Source: Cepaea nemoralis (lineage: Eukaryota > Mollusca > Gastropoda > Stylommatophora > Helicidae). From it: a stretch of DNA of 64,000 nt. Positions 1 through 11,493 of this stretch are shown piece after piece. The stretch lies in contig JACEFZ010027950.1 of NCBI GenBank assembly GCA_014155875.1, forward strand, positions 186,001-250,000, read 5' to 3'. The notes under the pieces were generated by a model that had not been told where the DNA came from, ran no database searches, and worked only from the letters and a program-made list of their open reading frames with translations. The translations under genes and the position numbers were made by a program. Every line of letters starts with the position of its first letter. Position 1 is the stretch's first letter.

Positions 1-480
1 GCTCGGTTTGAGTGTACAAGCTGTCAGAATGTTGTTCGTTCATCTATGTATGTTATCTTCCCCACTTGTCTCTCTTGTTCGCTTGTAGGCAACCTAGTTT
101 ATAGGAGGTGTCATGTCTTATAACGTGACCGAACATATTGTCACTTGCGGCGATTTTATATCTTTCGCCAATTCTCTTTTCCAGTTCAGGTTTTCTAGAA
201 CAGTTGTATTTGAGTGTTTCTGTTTCCATGAAATAAGACATATTGGTCTGTATAGCCACATATCCAGAGCAGCTATTCGACTTTTATAGTTGAATATTTA
301 ATCTCCAGGCTTCCTCGCCATAGAGTGGTGTTAAATATACGTAGCATTTGACAATTCTCCTAATGTCATGTGTTGTTAACCGCTCTTGATGCTAATGAGG
401 CTTTCAGGGTATTGAAAGCGTATTTGCCCATTCCGACTGTCTTAAAATTTATATTTTCACTTCTGTTATCATATGTTATT
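1..480 (-). pseudogene. LINE reverse transcriptase C-terminal remnant
   Basis: Read on the minus strand across several frames, the order of weak motifs matches the end of a LINE ORF2: a helix like AFNTLKAS, then a TPLYGEEAW-like motif (family LYG.E.W), then IAALDMWLYR, then ERIGERYK and GHVIRH. The frame is broken many times; the longest open piece is 53-259. Old fragment; clade not resolvable. Confidence 0.6.
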
Positions 481-784
481 ACAGGTTCAAATTAGGAAGA
501 AACAGTGTTACTTGTTCTAGTATCTCCCCGTTTACTGTTCTGTTTGTTGATATTACCTTTACCCGTGGCTAATTATCAGTTTTCGGTGTTAGGTTATTGA
601 TATTATACATTTTAGGATGTTTGTTACAAGTTCGTAGACATGGGATGAACGGTGTTTTGGTCTCCTTAGTTGTGTTTCTTTGAAAAACAGCAACAACAAT
701 GTACCGTCAGGACTAGGTGAGTTACCTTTTACACATGTAATTAACAGGCACTCCTGCTGGTAAGTTGCATCAATGGATAAATAA
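481..784. other. intronic sequence, nothing recognised
   Basis: AT-rich. No ORF, repeat match within the window or RNA gene could be supported. Confidence 0.5.
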
Positions 785-794
785 AAAAATACAC

Positions 795-1012
795 GTAAAA
801 AGTCGCTTAAAAGTCGACAGGGTCAACTTCATTGCACCGGGTTTTATCCCATATGGCTCGGTCTCTTTCCGCAGCGCGGAAAGCATCGCATACAGCACGA
901 ACGCCGTAGCTCTAGTGACGTCCCACAGGAGTCTCCGAAAAATTTAATTCGTGAACCGAAGGACGCGGCCCGGAATCGAACCCACAACCTTCGGAGCCCG
1001 AGTTGAACGTAT
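795..1012 (-). mobile_element. tRNA-derived SINE, family 1, 5'-damaged copy
   Basis: On the minus strand it reads from a tRNA-like segment with a good B box (gggttcgattcc) into a body that includes gagctacgg, a ttccgcgctgcgg stem-like stretch and a gataaaacccgg motif. The same order is found in the copy at 48323-48569, which still has the A-box end. The flanks carry the 10-bp direct repeat aaaaatacac (785-794 and 1013-1022), a likely target-site duplication. The A-box half is missing or altered. Confidence 0.8.
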
Positions 1013-1022
1013 AAAAATACAC

Positions 1023-2162
1023 AGGGCTGTCTAGTATATAACGATAACAAAGGTACTTAGTTGTAGAAAACGAACTAGACTCGTTATCATAAGACCACCA
1101 AACACAGACACCCAAGCAAAATAATGAAGTTGTGCATCTGCCAAGCGTCATACTAAAATACACAATATTATAATCGGTCTGAAGGGATAATATTGGACAC
1201 CATAATCCCACCATAAGAGGAATTGGCTTATAGCTGGCGCAACAACATCATATAGCTGAACAAAAGAACAATTAACTGTATGCAACTCAACATCACCAGA
1301 CAACTTGTTGAATATGAGCTCATGATTAAGCCTTCGTAATTACAATCGAGCGACTGGTTAATCCCACCAGAAAGCGCCGTCGAGTAGTCAGTGTCCTGTT
1401 ATTACTCGACTGCTGGCTAAAAAAGTGATTCAGTGCCTCATATGTAGCTTCACCCCGTTTCCATGCCACACCACCAAGAACTCCAAATCTTCGTTGTACA
1501 TGAGCTCTAATGAAACAGTCATAACAACATTTATGGCAATGCAATCTGTGGCTCCACCTGGGATAATTTCGATATCATCTGAGTATTCGTCAGCAAAGAT
1601 CCATTTCCCATAGCTGACATCTTCAACTTTCTATACCACAATATCTGCTACACTAACCTTCCATTGTTCCATCTTTCAACAATAAAAAGGGTGTTCTCGA
1701 AGTCTAGCTAACATAACATTTCTTACTTTGTCAACCTCTATCAAATTTTGTCATTTCACAGCTGCAATAGCGGCAAGTCTACAACCAACCAACAGTGTTT
1801 GTTTTGAAGTCGACCTTTCTTAAAACCACGTCTGCCTTATTGAGCCCTTTAATACCCTCTACCACATCTTCTAATAGACTTTCAACGTTTCATACCAAAT
1901 AAAATTAACATTCTCTTTGATTACAGAACAGCCGGTTTTCTGCTGACTAAGCAGATTTTCCAACCTAATCGAGATACATCATCTGTCCACTAACCTAGGC
2001 GCTATTCTAGACAACGAATATGGTCACCGACCATTACCCCTAGGAAGAACTTGAAAAAAACAACAACAGAGATTGGGTTCCTGAGGCGAATGAATTGCGT
2101 TCCTTGGACTACCAGAGTAACTAACAATGATCGCCTAAAAGAGCCTAAGGAAAAATATAGCA
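1023..2162. other. intronic sequence, no confident gene
   Basis: Short open frames exist on both strands but none continues or resembles a family I can name. Part of it may be the decayed pol region downstream of the Gypsy-like protease at 2163, but no reverse transcriptase motif is visible. Confidence 0.4.
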
Positions 2163-2756
2163 TTATATACAGCAAACACAATGGCAAAATCGGTCAGTTA
2201 CCGCTGGGAGGTTGCCGATAATTAGGTCACAATACGGGTTGTCCAGTACTGCACACTTAACTCTACCAGTTAAAAAAGGGGACTGAATAGAGGCCCATGC
2301 TAATGGATATTTCTCAATGCTGCCTGAAAACGTTCTGCAAGTAATTCGTTTCCCTCTATAATCTTTTGATTGTACAGGTGATTTGTTTAGTCCAACTAAT
2401 GTAGAACCGCTATCGCGTAAAATACTGGATAATTTGTTGTGTACATATCCTTGATGGATTTTTAATTTCCCTTTTGAGTCTATCACAGCGTAGCTTCTTC
2501 GTTGGTAATGGGTACGCTGTATCCACATGTTAATATACCATCATTGTGGAACTGATTGCAGGTGTTACACTTGTCTAATTTGAAGCTATCAATAATATCC
2601 ACAGCATTGACACTTTCTTGTTCTTCGCTTTCTGAAAATGAACTGTCCATGATTGCTGCATTTGCTCGTTTTAATAATTTTCTACCTACACACTGAGCCT
2701 GCCAGTGCCCGAAGCTTGTGCAACAAAAAATAAAAAACACACACACACATATTTAG
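2163..2756 (-). pseudogene. Ty3/Gypsy-like zinc knuckle and aspartic protease remnant
   Basis: The upstream part (2746 to about 2500) has a damaged retroviral-type zinc knuckle: CTSFGHWQAQC keeps the last Cys-X4-His-X4-Cys, but the first Cys is lost, apparently to a CA-repeat expansion. After a frameshift near 2500-2528 the frame 2528-2163 contains GYVHNKL, the catalytic ILRDSGSTLVGL (the D-S-G active site of retropepsins), GRVKCAVLD and CDLIIGNLPAV, the usual order of a Gypsy protease. No reverse transcriptase follows. Clearly inactive. Confidence 0.8.
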
Positions 2757-2767
2757 TTAATCTTTTA

Positions 2768-2939
2768 AACTGACATCACACACCAGTGATCCGGGGTTTG
2801 TTTCCGGGTTCCGTCAAGAATATGCACTATTGACGAACTCTCAAACGAGAACGGACCTCAAGTCTAGTGCTTCCACATTACCGTGGATAGGCCTTAGGTT
2901 CTTACCAGTAATTGCCAGTAGTGGGTTGTGCTCAATATT
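2768..2939 (-). mobile_element. solo short repeat with an 11-bp target duplication
   Basis: A 172-bp copy, in inverse orientation, of the repeat at 4320-4490 (shared landmarks: ctcaatatt/aatattgag end, cctaaggcctat, tggaagcact, tcgtttgag, gtgcatat). It interrupts the Gypsy-like remnant and is flanked by the perfect 11-bp repeat ttaatctttta (2757-2767 and 2940-2950). No terminal inverted repeat is obvious. Confidence 0.75.
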
Positions 2940-2950
2940 TTAATCTTTTA

Positions 2951-4123
2951 TAGTATGTTCGTTTTGGCCTGTTGTTTATTTACTATCTTTTCTGAGTAAT
3001 TTTGGTAGTTGGGGTTTTGGTCACACATTGCGTGTTCCTCATGCTGATTTTGGCAATATTTACATTGCTTGGTTCTAAATTTAGTGATGTTCTTATATTT
3101 CTTATAGTTGAATGTTTTAGCTTTATTAAATGTGGCTGCTGCAACAAACTCTGTATCTTTAGAGATGGTGGAAAAAATGTCTCTATTGGCCGTAAAATAT
3201 GCAGAACCCTTTCTTTCTATTTCCTGGATGGAGGAACATTCATTCTCTTGCAAACATTTGGCAAAAGCTGTAGGTAATGAGATATGTAACTTGTCTCTTA
3301 AAATAAGATCTTTAAGTTAACTCAAAACTGTTTTTTACTTTGGCCGCAGAAAGCCATTTACAAAAAAATGTCTTGTACTTCTGAGACATAGTCAATGAAG
3401 GTTTGTGTCGGTTTAGGGCTGAGTTTTGAAAACTGTACTCGGTACCCTGGCTATCTGAAAGAAAATGTTGCATAATTCTTGATTAAATAATACTCATAAT
3501 CTTTTCTAAGGTCTGCTGGAATTGATTGATTGATTGATTGATTTAGGAACCGACATCACAGCATTCGGGACATGTTTTCTATTACCTTTAAGGGTTCACC
3601 AGAAAGGTGTTTCGTGTAAATTATATTCTTTTCTGGTTTCGGAATATCGTAACAACTCATTATTGTCTCAAAATGTTGTGTCCATGCTGATATGCAGTCA
3701 CCTACACAAAGGTTTTTAACAATGCCTTGATATTACTTACATTTTTGCGGTTTCTCTTTACTCTCTAACTTTCTTGTTTCGAGTTGTTTTGATTTTCTAT
3801 TTCTAATTGTTTTAGTTTGACTTGAGTTTCTAGCTCTGCTTGTTTCATTTTTCCTGATTGTCTAATTCTGCTTGTTTGTTTTTACTGTCTAATTCTGCTT
3901 GCTTCATTTTTGCTTGATTGTCTAATTCTGTCTGTCTGTTCTTACTTTATAATTCTGCTTGTTTATTTTTACTTTCTAACTCTGCTTTCTTCATTTCACG
4001 TTCTTGCGCTATTTCATGTATTTCAGTTTCTTCTTTCAACTTATTTTCACTCCATTCTAATAGTTTATAACCGGATAAGAAAACTATAATTCCCATTTCT
4101 TTGAAGTGGTCTAAAGATGCCAT
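2951..4123 (-). pseudogene. Ty3/Gypsy-like gag remnant (coiled coil + capsid)
   Basis: The minus strand starts with an ATG at 4121-4123 giving MASLDHFKEMG, typical of this gag group, then a repetitive Lys/Glu/Gln-rich coiled coil (units like KMKQAELDSKNKQAEL) broken by one stop near 3960. After a damaged stretch with a GATT-repeat insertion near 3527, a SCAN-like capsid segment follows (LPTAFAKCLQE, then IERKGSAYFTANRD), then KQCKYCQNQHEEHAMC, a zinc-knuckle-like motif. The last open piece is 3253-2948. It continues, across the 172-bp insertion, into the knuckle and protease at 2756-2163. Confidence 0.75.
3525..3572 (-). mobile_element. short 3' end of a GATT-tailed LINE
   Basis: A (GATT)n run followed by taggaaccgacatcacagca matches the same junction at 24420-24460, where it is the 3' end of an inserted RNase H LINE fragment. 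Only about 50 bp, 5'-truncated. Confidence 0.6.
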
Positions 4124-4287
4124 TTTGCTTCTTTAGTAATTTACAGTGAAAAACAGAGATGTTGTACAAATGCAAGATAATAATTGTTAAACTCTTTCGC
4201 TACCAAACAAATATTGGGTCCTGACCAAACAGAAATTCATGGCAGCAAATTGGAAGTAGGGGTGTGTTTCAGTAATGCTTTTAAAAT

Positions 4288-5127
4288 AATTATGTGGTTG
4301 TTTCGGGATTTGAAATTTAAATATTGAGCACAACCCACTACTGGCAACGCTGATCGCATTCTGGTATGAACCTAAGGCCTATTCACGTCAATATGGAAGC
4401 ACTATACTCGAGTTTCGCCCTCGTTTGAGCTCGTCAGTAGTGCATATCCCTGACCGGATCCGGAAACAGTCCCGGATCACGCGTGTGAAGCGGGTGTGTA
4501 ACCACGCGGCACACACTGGACACACCAAATTATCACAACAGAATATCACAACGCTACCCATCGTAGGCTATGCTCAAGATTGCCCAATCGTCGCGACCGA
4601 CGTCCGTCAATCGATGGGACCCGAACGATCAGGACTTCTCACTGGCAAGGAACACCAGGCCTCCTAAATCCAGTGAGCAATAATCAATTGATTATGTGGT
4701 TGTTTCGGGATTTGAATCTCAAATATTGAGCACAAGCCACTACTGGCAACGCTGATCGCATTCTGGTATGAACCTAAGGCCTATCCACGTCAATATGGAA
4801 GCACTATACTCGAGTTTCGCCCTCGTTTGAGCTCGTCAGTAGTGCATATCCCTGACCGGATCCGGAAACAATCTCGGATCACGCGTGTGAAGCGCGTGTG
4901 TAACCACGCGGCACACACTGGACACACCAAATTATCACAACAGAATATCACAACGCTACCCATCGTAGGCTATGCTCAAGATTGCCCAATCGCCGCGACC
5001 GACGTCCGTCAATCGATGTGACCCGAACGGATATACACTACAGACGAGCTCAAACGAGGGGGAAACTCGAGTATAGTGCTTCCATATTGACGTGGATAGG
5101 CCTTAGGTTCATACCAGAATGCGATCA
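4288..5127. repeat. tandem plus inverted repeat cluster with 11-bp target duplication
   Basis: Two direct copies with a period of exactly 402 bp (4289- and 4691-) are followed by a partial inverted copy (about 5036-5127) of the same sequence, so the right end can fold back on the unit. The block is flanked by gcttttaaaat at 4277-4287 and 5128-5138. A solo relative lies at 2768-2939, also with an 11-bp duplication. Identical open frames in both copies (from 4425 and 4827) reflect the duplication only. Confidence 0.8.
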
Positions 5128-5138
5128 GCTTTTAAAAT

Positions 5139-6640
5139 GGTTAAAATGGTAGCAGATATATTGTACTATATATGCAATTAAAGAGGATTGCACAAGGAAC
5201 ATGACAGTGTTAATAATTAATTGATAGATTACAAATATTATGACAATAATGAGAGGTTTAATAATAACAACTGAAATTAAAGAGGAAACATTTATTTAAA
5301 CAACTGCACTTATAAGGTGTTTTCTACACTCCTATACTGCTAATCATGTTTAATTTACTGAATAATCAAACAAACACCACTTGTCTTCAAGAATATAAAC
5401 AGTATTGCTCATTAAAATCACACAAAAGGAAGTTCTGGTGCATATTCTGAACCATCTCTATTTCACAAAAAATGGAAAAGAATAATGGCAGAAAACTGGA
5501 AGTTGGGGTCTGTCACAATAATGTTATGAAAATGGTTAAAGTTGTAGCAGAAATGTTGTATTATATATCAAAATAAAGGGGATTGCACAAGGAATATGTA
5601 GGTATTACAATTATTGCTATAGGATTTAAATATAATAAAAATAATAATATAATTTGTCACATAATTTTACAAAAAGAGGTAAAAATTATGAAAACATTGC
5701 ACTTATAAGGTGTTTTCTACACTACTTTACTGCTAATCATGTTTAATTTACTCAATAATCAAACAAACACCACTTGTCTTCAACAAAATAAACAGTATTG
5801 CTCATTAAAATCACCCAAAAGGAAGTTTTGGTGCATATTCTGAACCATGTCTTTTTCACAAAAATGAAAAAAAAATAATGGCCGAAATCTGGAAGTTGGG
5901 GTGTGTCACAATAATGTTATGAAAATGGTTAAAATTGTAGCAGAAATGTTGTATATATCAAAATAAATGGGATTGCACAAGGAATATGTTGGTAATAGAT
6001 TTATCGCTATAGGTTGTAAATATAATAAAAATAATAATATAATTTGTAAAATAATTTGACAAAAAGAGGTAAAAATGATGAAAACATTGCACTAATAAGG
6101 TGTTTTCTATACTCCTCTGCTGCTAATCATGTTTAATTTACTGAATAATCAAACAATCACCACTTGTCTTCAACAATATAGACAGTATTGCTCATTAAAA
6201 TTACCCACAAGGAAGTTTTGGTCTTTTTCACACAAAATGAAAAGAAAATAATGGTCGAAATCTGGAAGTTGGGGTGTGTTACAATAATGTTATGCAAATG
6301 GTTAAAATTGTAGCAGAAATGTTGTATTATATATCAAAATAAAGGGGATTGCACAAGGAATATGTTGGTAATGGATTTATTGCTATTAGTTGTAAATATA
6401 ATAAAAAAAATAATAATATAATTTGTAAAATAATTGGGCAAAAAGAGGTAAAAATTATGAAAACATGGCACTTACCAAGGGGCGTTGTTATCCTGATCGC
6501 TGCTAAATCACTGCTAATCATGTTGAATTTACTGAACAAACACCACTTTTCTAAAATATAAACACAATTGCTCCCAATCAATCATCCGAAAAGAAGTTTG
6601 GCCGCAGATTCTGGAGCATGTCTTTTTAGGAATTAAAATT
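5139..6640. repeat. satellite, four units of about 373-396 bp
   Basis: Landmarks such as aatggttaaaattgtagcag recur at about 5133, 5529, 5921 and 6294, and ggtgttttctacac, taatcatgtttaatttactg and tctggaagttggggt recur in the same order. The last unit diverges towards its end. A partial unit (tggaagtaggggtgtgtttcagtaatg) lies at 4250-4278, left of the 4288-5127 insertion, so the array continued before that insertion split it. Confidence 0.85.
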
Positions 6641-6671
6641 AGGAAAACACTTGGCAGATTTACATTTAATT

Positions 6672-6673
<2 letters not shown>

Positions 6674-6754
<81 letters not shown>
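6674..6754. repeat. (TA)n microsatellite
   Basis: About 80 bp of uninterrupted TA at the broken 3' end of the piggyBac transposase frame; it makes spurious Tyr-Ile ORFs on both strands. Confidence 0.98.
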
Positions 6755-6757
<3 letters not shown>

Positions 6758-6769
6758 CTGTTTATTTTT

Positions 6770-7862
6770 ATTTACAATATGTGGCAGTCTATTTGTGATA
6801 GGCTGCAAAGCAAACTTTGGGGCACAAGTGTGGTCTATTAGTGCAGCCGGAGCAAACAAAAGATGATCTGTGTCGTTTAGTTCGAGTGCTGCAAAAAACA
6901 CAGTCTCTATTGACACCGACTCAACAGTTCCAACTACAGACTTGGTAGAGACAACAATGCATGGATTTTTAGCTTTTGTATCTCGCCATGCCACACACAA
7001 TATTCTGTCACCTTCAAGAAACCACTTCATCTCTTGATGCTGAAGACGCAAATGCTTCAACTCTGGAGGGAAGCCTACTCGGTTGACATTCAGTGTCCCT
7101 GTATAATTGAAATTGTTGGAATGCAGATAATCAATCAGAGCTTTCGAAGTGTAGAATCTGTCAGCAAAGAAGTGATGGCCAGCTCCGAGAACATTCAGTA
7201 GTGTGGCAAACACTTTCACTGCATGAGCAGTTGTGGGATCTAATCCGGACTGTATTAGGTGTTTCTTCCATAGTAAATTTTTAATTCACCACATAGCCAG
7301 TCGCAGAATCACAAAGGCCAAATGTTTTGATGTGGTACTTGTGAGGCTTTGTTGCATTGTATTGTCTGTGCTGAAATCTGCCCTTCCACCCAATAATCAT
7401 TTCATCAATGGACACATTTCCAAATGGGTAAAATGCTTCCTGGAATTTCTTCAGAATCATGTCAACAAGAGGATCGATTTGCTTTTTGCACCTGCTGCCT
7501 CTGGTTCACATACGTGAAACATGGTGTGATAAATAGATTCAAATCGATTCCTGGGAAACATAGTGGCATACCAAGGAGTATATAAATGTGCACTTGTACA
7601 CCAGTAGTCTTTGATAGATGGTCTTGGATCAAGTCCCATAGCAATAATGACAGACGTAAACTTCAGCCATTCGTGCTTCGTTGTCAGACACTCAGCTGTT
7701 GACGAACATTCACTGGCTTTTCTTTATCACCACGTGCTAAAACTTTAGACACAACTAATCTTCACTAATATCGAAATCACTATTGTTTAAAACTGTTTCA
7801 AACAATAACCTAGCTTGATCTGAAGTAATTCTAGGAGGTCGCATACTCGTGGGCGTTTCCAT
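6770..7862 (-). pseudogene. piggyBac transposase pseudogene (DDE_Tnp_1_7)
   Basis: The ATG at 7860-7862 begins METPTSMRPPRITSDQARL, followed by a stop and frameshifts. The frame 7644-7457 has the N-terminal motif DYW.....LYTPWYATMFPRNRFE. The region near 7400 holds the first catalytic Asp context SIDEMIIGWKGRFQ with KPHKYHIK and LCDSATGYVVN; an indel follows. The frame 7219-6770 has HHFFADRFYTS (second Asp) and CVAWRDTK. The C-terminal part with the third Asp is gone, replaced by unrelated sequence and the TA repeat. The transposase cannot be active. Confidence 0.88.
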
Positions 7863-8128
7863 TGTGAAAAACCAAAACAAACAAATTAACGCTACTTAAA
7901 AACATAAAAATTCACAAAATTCCAATGTTGGCAAATGTTTTATCGCACAAGGATGATGTAGCTATGTTCCGGCTGTGTGATTTTTCAGTTTACTGTAACT
8001 TAAAATTCCGAAATGGAGCAGAAATGTATCAAATAAACCACTGATCATTCTGTGTCGATAGAAGAACCAATTGGCACCAGAGTCGGGAGAAGGCGTTAGA
8101 TCGGCCCTTGGTAGCGAAAGAAAATTAT

Positions 8129-8640
8129 TACAGAGGTTACAAAAAATAAACTAAAAACAAAAAAACAAAAAACAAAACTATAGAATATAGATCGAAAGAA
8201 ACAGCTGTTTGGAGTGCTTGCAGTTCTCTTCCAAACTTGATATTACAATAATAGGGGTCGCTTCACGTGGGGGGTTGGTGCATGTGTAGTCTTCTTGCTG
8301 CTGTCGTGATTCACTCGATGTAACAGGTCTGGCTGTGGAGAGAATAATATTAGTATCGCTGTCTACACATTCCTGTCGAGTCTTGTCAGTCGATACTTGT
8401 TTAGTTCTTTATAGTCTAGGTTATGTATCTGGTCGATAATGTGTCTAATTTTTGTTATCTATCGTAGGGCTCATACAGCGGACGAAGCCCCCATTTTCTT
8501 GTCATGGACCTACTTTAAATTCACTACATAGATACAGGTACAATGACAAAGTAAAGCTATTCTTTCGTGCAATCAGTCAACTCGGAGGCGAGCTCGTAGT
8601 CCGTTTTACCTAGGAACGTTTATTACATGGCTATCGAACG
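8129..8640. other. intronic sequence, nothing recognised
   Basis: Contains an A-rich stretch (8150-8185). No gene or repeat match could be supported. Confidence 0.5.
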
Positions 8641-9190
8641 TCACCGATACAGTAGTGATCGTTCTTCTTCTTCTTCAGCTTTCCGAGCCATTGAGGTTCT
8701 TTGCTGCAAATACAATCCGTCTCCATTCGTCTCTCTGGTGGACCTTCTCTTGCCAGTCGTTGATTCCAAGTGTTTGTAGGTCTGTACATGTATTATCTCT
8801 CCACCGTCTTCTTGGTCTACCTCGGGGTCTACGGTCATTTATTTCCTGAGTGTAAGCGAGTTTTGTTTCCCTATTATCTTCCATTCTTTCTATATGCCCC
8901 AGCCATTGTAGTCTATTAGCCTTCATGATACCAGTGATTAGCGGGGACTTAAACAGATCATTAATGTCTTTGTTACTTCTTCTTTTCCACTCTCCACTTT
9001 GTGTATCCATAATGGGTCCAAAGATGCGTCTTAAAATTTTGTTCTCAAAGGTTTGTAACAAGGCTTCGTCTCCTTTCGTTGTACTCCAGGTTTCAGAGCC
9101 ATACAGCACAACTGGTCTGATCAGTGTTTTGTATATTGTGATTTTGGTGTTACGAGATAGCGCCTTTGATTTTAGTAGATGTTGTAGTGC
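8641..9190 (-). pseudogene. LINE 3' end: reverse transcriptase C-terminus
   Basis: A 5'-truncated LINE. The minus frame 9109-8675 begins MLYGSETWSTTKGDE and contains FENKILRRIFGPI, GEWKRRSN, LQWLGHIERM, RRPRGRPRRRW and WRRIVFAAKNL, the typical end of a LINE ORF2. Before it another frame gives NTKITIYKTLIRPVVLYG. The 3' end has a (GAA)n tail (plus strand cttcttcttcttc near 8662). It is a different family from the RTE copies further on: the GP..D..SGEW motif is distinctive. Confidence 0.85.
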
Positions 9191-10084
9191 ATAGTATATC
9201 GTTCACTGCACAAAATATGTTGCAGACTTAATACAAACGAGTCGCAACTGGTAACTCAAGATATGATAGTTATATACACATCTTTAGCTATGTACACACG
9301 CTCGCTCTTTTACGCAGTCTCGCCATTGCTCTCAAATAGCATACATCGTCTTGCTCAATCTGAACACGCTGTGTCTCACAATTACACCGCTTGTATTCTA
9401 TCACCTATACAGCTCAGCAGTCTGAATAGCTTTCATTCGTCTCACGTCTGATGCAAGCAGTCAACTTTCAAACACGTCCGTCTCAGTCGCTAGTTAAATA
9501 CCGTCTGCCCGTACTCGGTCCGGTCTCTGCTAACATGTGGTCAGTAGGCCCGTGTTTCCTCACTTGGTCCATCTCTCTCGCGTCTGCACTGCGTTACAGG
9601 CTCACCTGTCCCTGACCCCTTGGTTTCTGTCCACGGTCGATACCTGTCCCAGTGCATTTACCTACCTATCTCGTACTACAGTCCCTGTTGCCTGACTGTA
9701 TCTATTCTATACTGTCCTACTAGGTACTGTCTTCTAGCATCTAATGTACGTTTAGATCTCTGACAGACGGCATACGTTATACTCACCTCCCTGTAAGTAT
9801 GGCATGTATTATTACTTTCCTAACCCCCTTTGTTTCGACGGAGATAATCCCCCAGGATTAGGCACATATACGGGTGAATATTATTGGTGTTGTAACAGAT
9901 GGCGTCATTTCTTGGTATCTTGTGTTCTCCCGTTTGCTCTGTTAAGTTAAGCTGTGAAGTCGGATGCCTCTGTTATTTCCTCAGACTTGTGGACACAGGG
10001 ACACGGATGGACATGGCGGCCCCAATCCTAACCCGTATGTCCAACTAGACACCCCACATGCTGACGACTGTTACCCTTACCAAT
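9191..10084. other. intronic sequence, pyrimidine-rich, no gene
   Basis: C/T-rich on the + strand from about 9430 to 9720. No convincing ORF. Could be an LTR or LINE UTR, but no second copy exists in the window to test this. Confidence 0.4.
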
Positions 10085-10285
10085 GGCACAGTACCGAGAT
10101 TCGAACCTGTCACATCGTCTGGGGCACCACCTAAGCCTCAACCAACACACCACCTTTCCTTCACTACCACCAACTATCGCCATCACAACAAAGTAACAAA
10201 ACCATTATCAATATTTCTTCTACCCCCTCGACCTCCCCACTGGGACTCGAACACGGCACCCACGGGGAAACCGACGGCCATCTTT
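10085..10285 (-). repeat. two tRNA-like B-box segments
   Basis: On the minus strand two segments look like the 3' half of tRNA heads: caggttcgaatctcgg (about 10088-10103) and gtgttcgagtcccag (about 10240-10254), each preceded by a G/T-rich stretch that could hold an A box. A further copy of the flanking ggccatctttactt motif occurs at 10426-10439. They are probably SINE heads; a real tRNA fold was not found. Confidence 0.4.
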
Positions 10286-11229
10286 ACTTGTTTCTTTAAG
10301 GTTTGTCTTTAACGATCTGATACATATGATGATATTGTTCGGAAGCAGTTATCGAGATACTCCTTCACTCACCTACCCTTTAACATCGAATATCACTAAA
10401 CCATACCACTACAACACGCACTAGCGGCCATCTTTACTTTTTTAAGGTTTTCATTTAAAGAGCTGACTCCTTATGATAATAGCTTTTACGCCCCGCCCTC
10501 TAAAGACCACTATTAACCGCTATCTTTTATTTTCATTTGAAACAAATACTTTCCCTGCCAAAACAACGACCTTGTACGTGGTAAAACCACGACAATGAGG
10601 TGCGGAGATCCTCATCCCTAATTCCCCCCCCCCCCCCCGGCCACCCCTTAGACCATACTTTCCCACCAAAGTTTTGACCGTAACAACCCAAAACATACAA
10701 CTACGAAGTACCTTTGAAGTCACTATACGCATCGTGCCGCATCACCGGGCACCACCTTCTTTGCGCCTACAATTTACACCGGCTCCTCCCGACCAAAGAC
10801 ACACACACACATGAAAAGACCGATCCTGCCGCCTCTTAGTAGACTTTTAAAACTTTTACCCGCCAAAATTACCGAACGTAACAGGCCAAAGACACGCCTA
10901 GGGGGGACCCTTGGCCGCCCTCAACATCCTTCCAGCACCACGGCACCACCACGAACCACGCGGTGCCAGCACCACGGCACCACCGATTTCCTCCCAGTAG
11001 AGCTCCTATGTAACTACTCATAGCTGGACATCACCAGCGTCTTTGACTCCACGTAATGTCATCACGAAGATGATTAGTGTCAGCGTGTATCTTTTCTTGT
11101 CATGGTGAAACAAAATCATCGCCAATCTTCAATCTATCACCTCGTAAAGAGTAGACAGTTCTTTACTACAACATTCGAAACAGCAACAACAGCAGCAGAA
11201 GCAACAACAGTAAATGAAGAATGAGTTGA
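10286..11229. other. no gene; low-complexity C-rich stretches
   Basis: Contains a C15 run (10624-10638) and CACC-rich sequence at 10930-10985. Proline-rich frames here are by-products of composition. Confidence 0.5.
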
Positions 11230-11493
11230 TATAGAATAAATCAAGAAAATTTAGTTAGTTAATTATTTAATTATTTATTTATTTAGTTAATTAGTTAGTT
11301 AGTTAGATAGATAGTTGATTTGGTTGGTTGGTTGGTTGGTTGGTTAGTCGACAGATCATCCTCATTGCACATCGAACCATTCAGTCCATAAGTGTTCTGA
11401 TCCCCTCAGCAAATCCCGCAGCGTGTAGCGGCTAACGACACCAGTTCTGTGTTGGTTTATCAATCTTCTTTGGCTTCCTGCATAGTGTTCAAG
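11230..11493 (-). mobile_element. I-type LINE 3' end stub with tetranucleotide tail
   Basis: From about 11345 to 11493 it matches the 3' end of the LINE at 29769-33555 (gtcgacagatcatcctc..., gtagcggctaacgac, ggtttatcaatcttctttgg) and is 5'-truncated at the ...tagtgttc point. Its tail, on the left, has drifted into TTAG, GATA and GGTT tetranucleotide runs (11250-11344). Confidence 0.85.

Larger units (their letters stand above)
4191..8124 (-). mobile_element. piggyBac-like DNA transposon, degraded
   Basis: Both ends carry the same terminal inverted repeat: left ..ctctttcgctaccaa at 4192-4206 and right ttggtagcgaaag at 8108-8120. The left end abuts TTAA (4187-4190); the right end abuts ATTA, a one-step change from TTAA, the piggyBac target. 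A transposase remnant lies inside on the minus strand next to the right end. The rest is filled by a repeat-cluster insertion (4288-5127), a 390-bp satellite and a TA microsatellite. About 3.9 kb in all. Confidence 0.75.

Noticed and set aside
1320..2000. Possible host coding exon on the minus strand (open frame 1326-1544 and nearby pieces)
   Set aside because: Looked for chaperonin- or transposase-like order, but frames do not join and no motif is convincing.
4425..5021. Two identical 60-80-codon + frames 402 bp apart
   Set aside because: Their identity follows from a DNA tandem duplication; no codon-level conservation or family resemblance.
5139..6640. Regularly spaced repeats resembling an array
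   Set aside because: Units are about 390 bp with no short repeat/unique spacer pattern; a satellite in animal DNA, not CRISPR.
6651..6866. Open frames rich in Tyr-Ile on both strands
   Set aside because: They are translations of the TA microsatellite.
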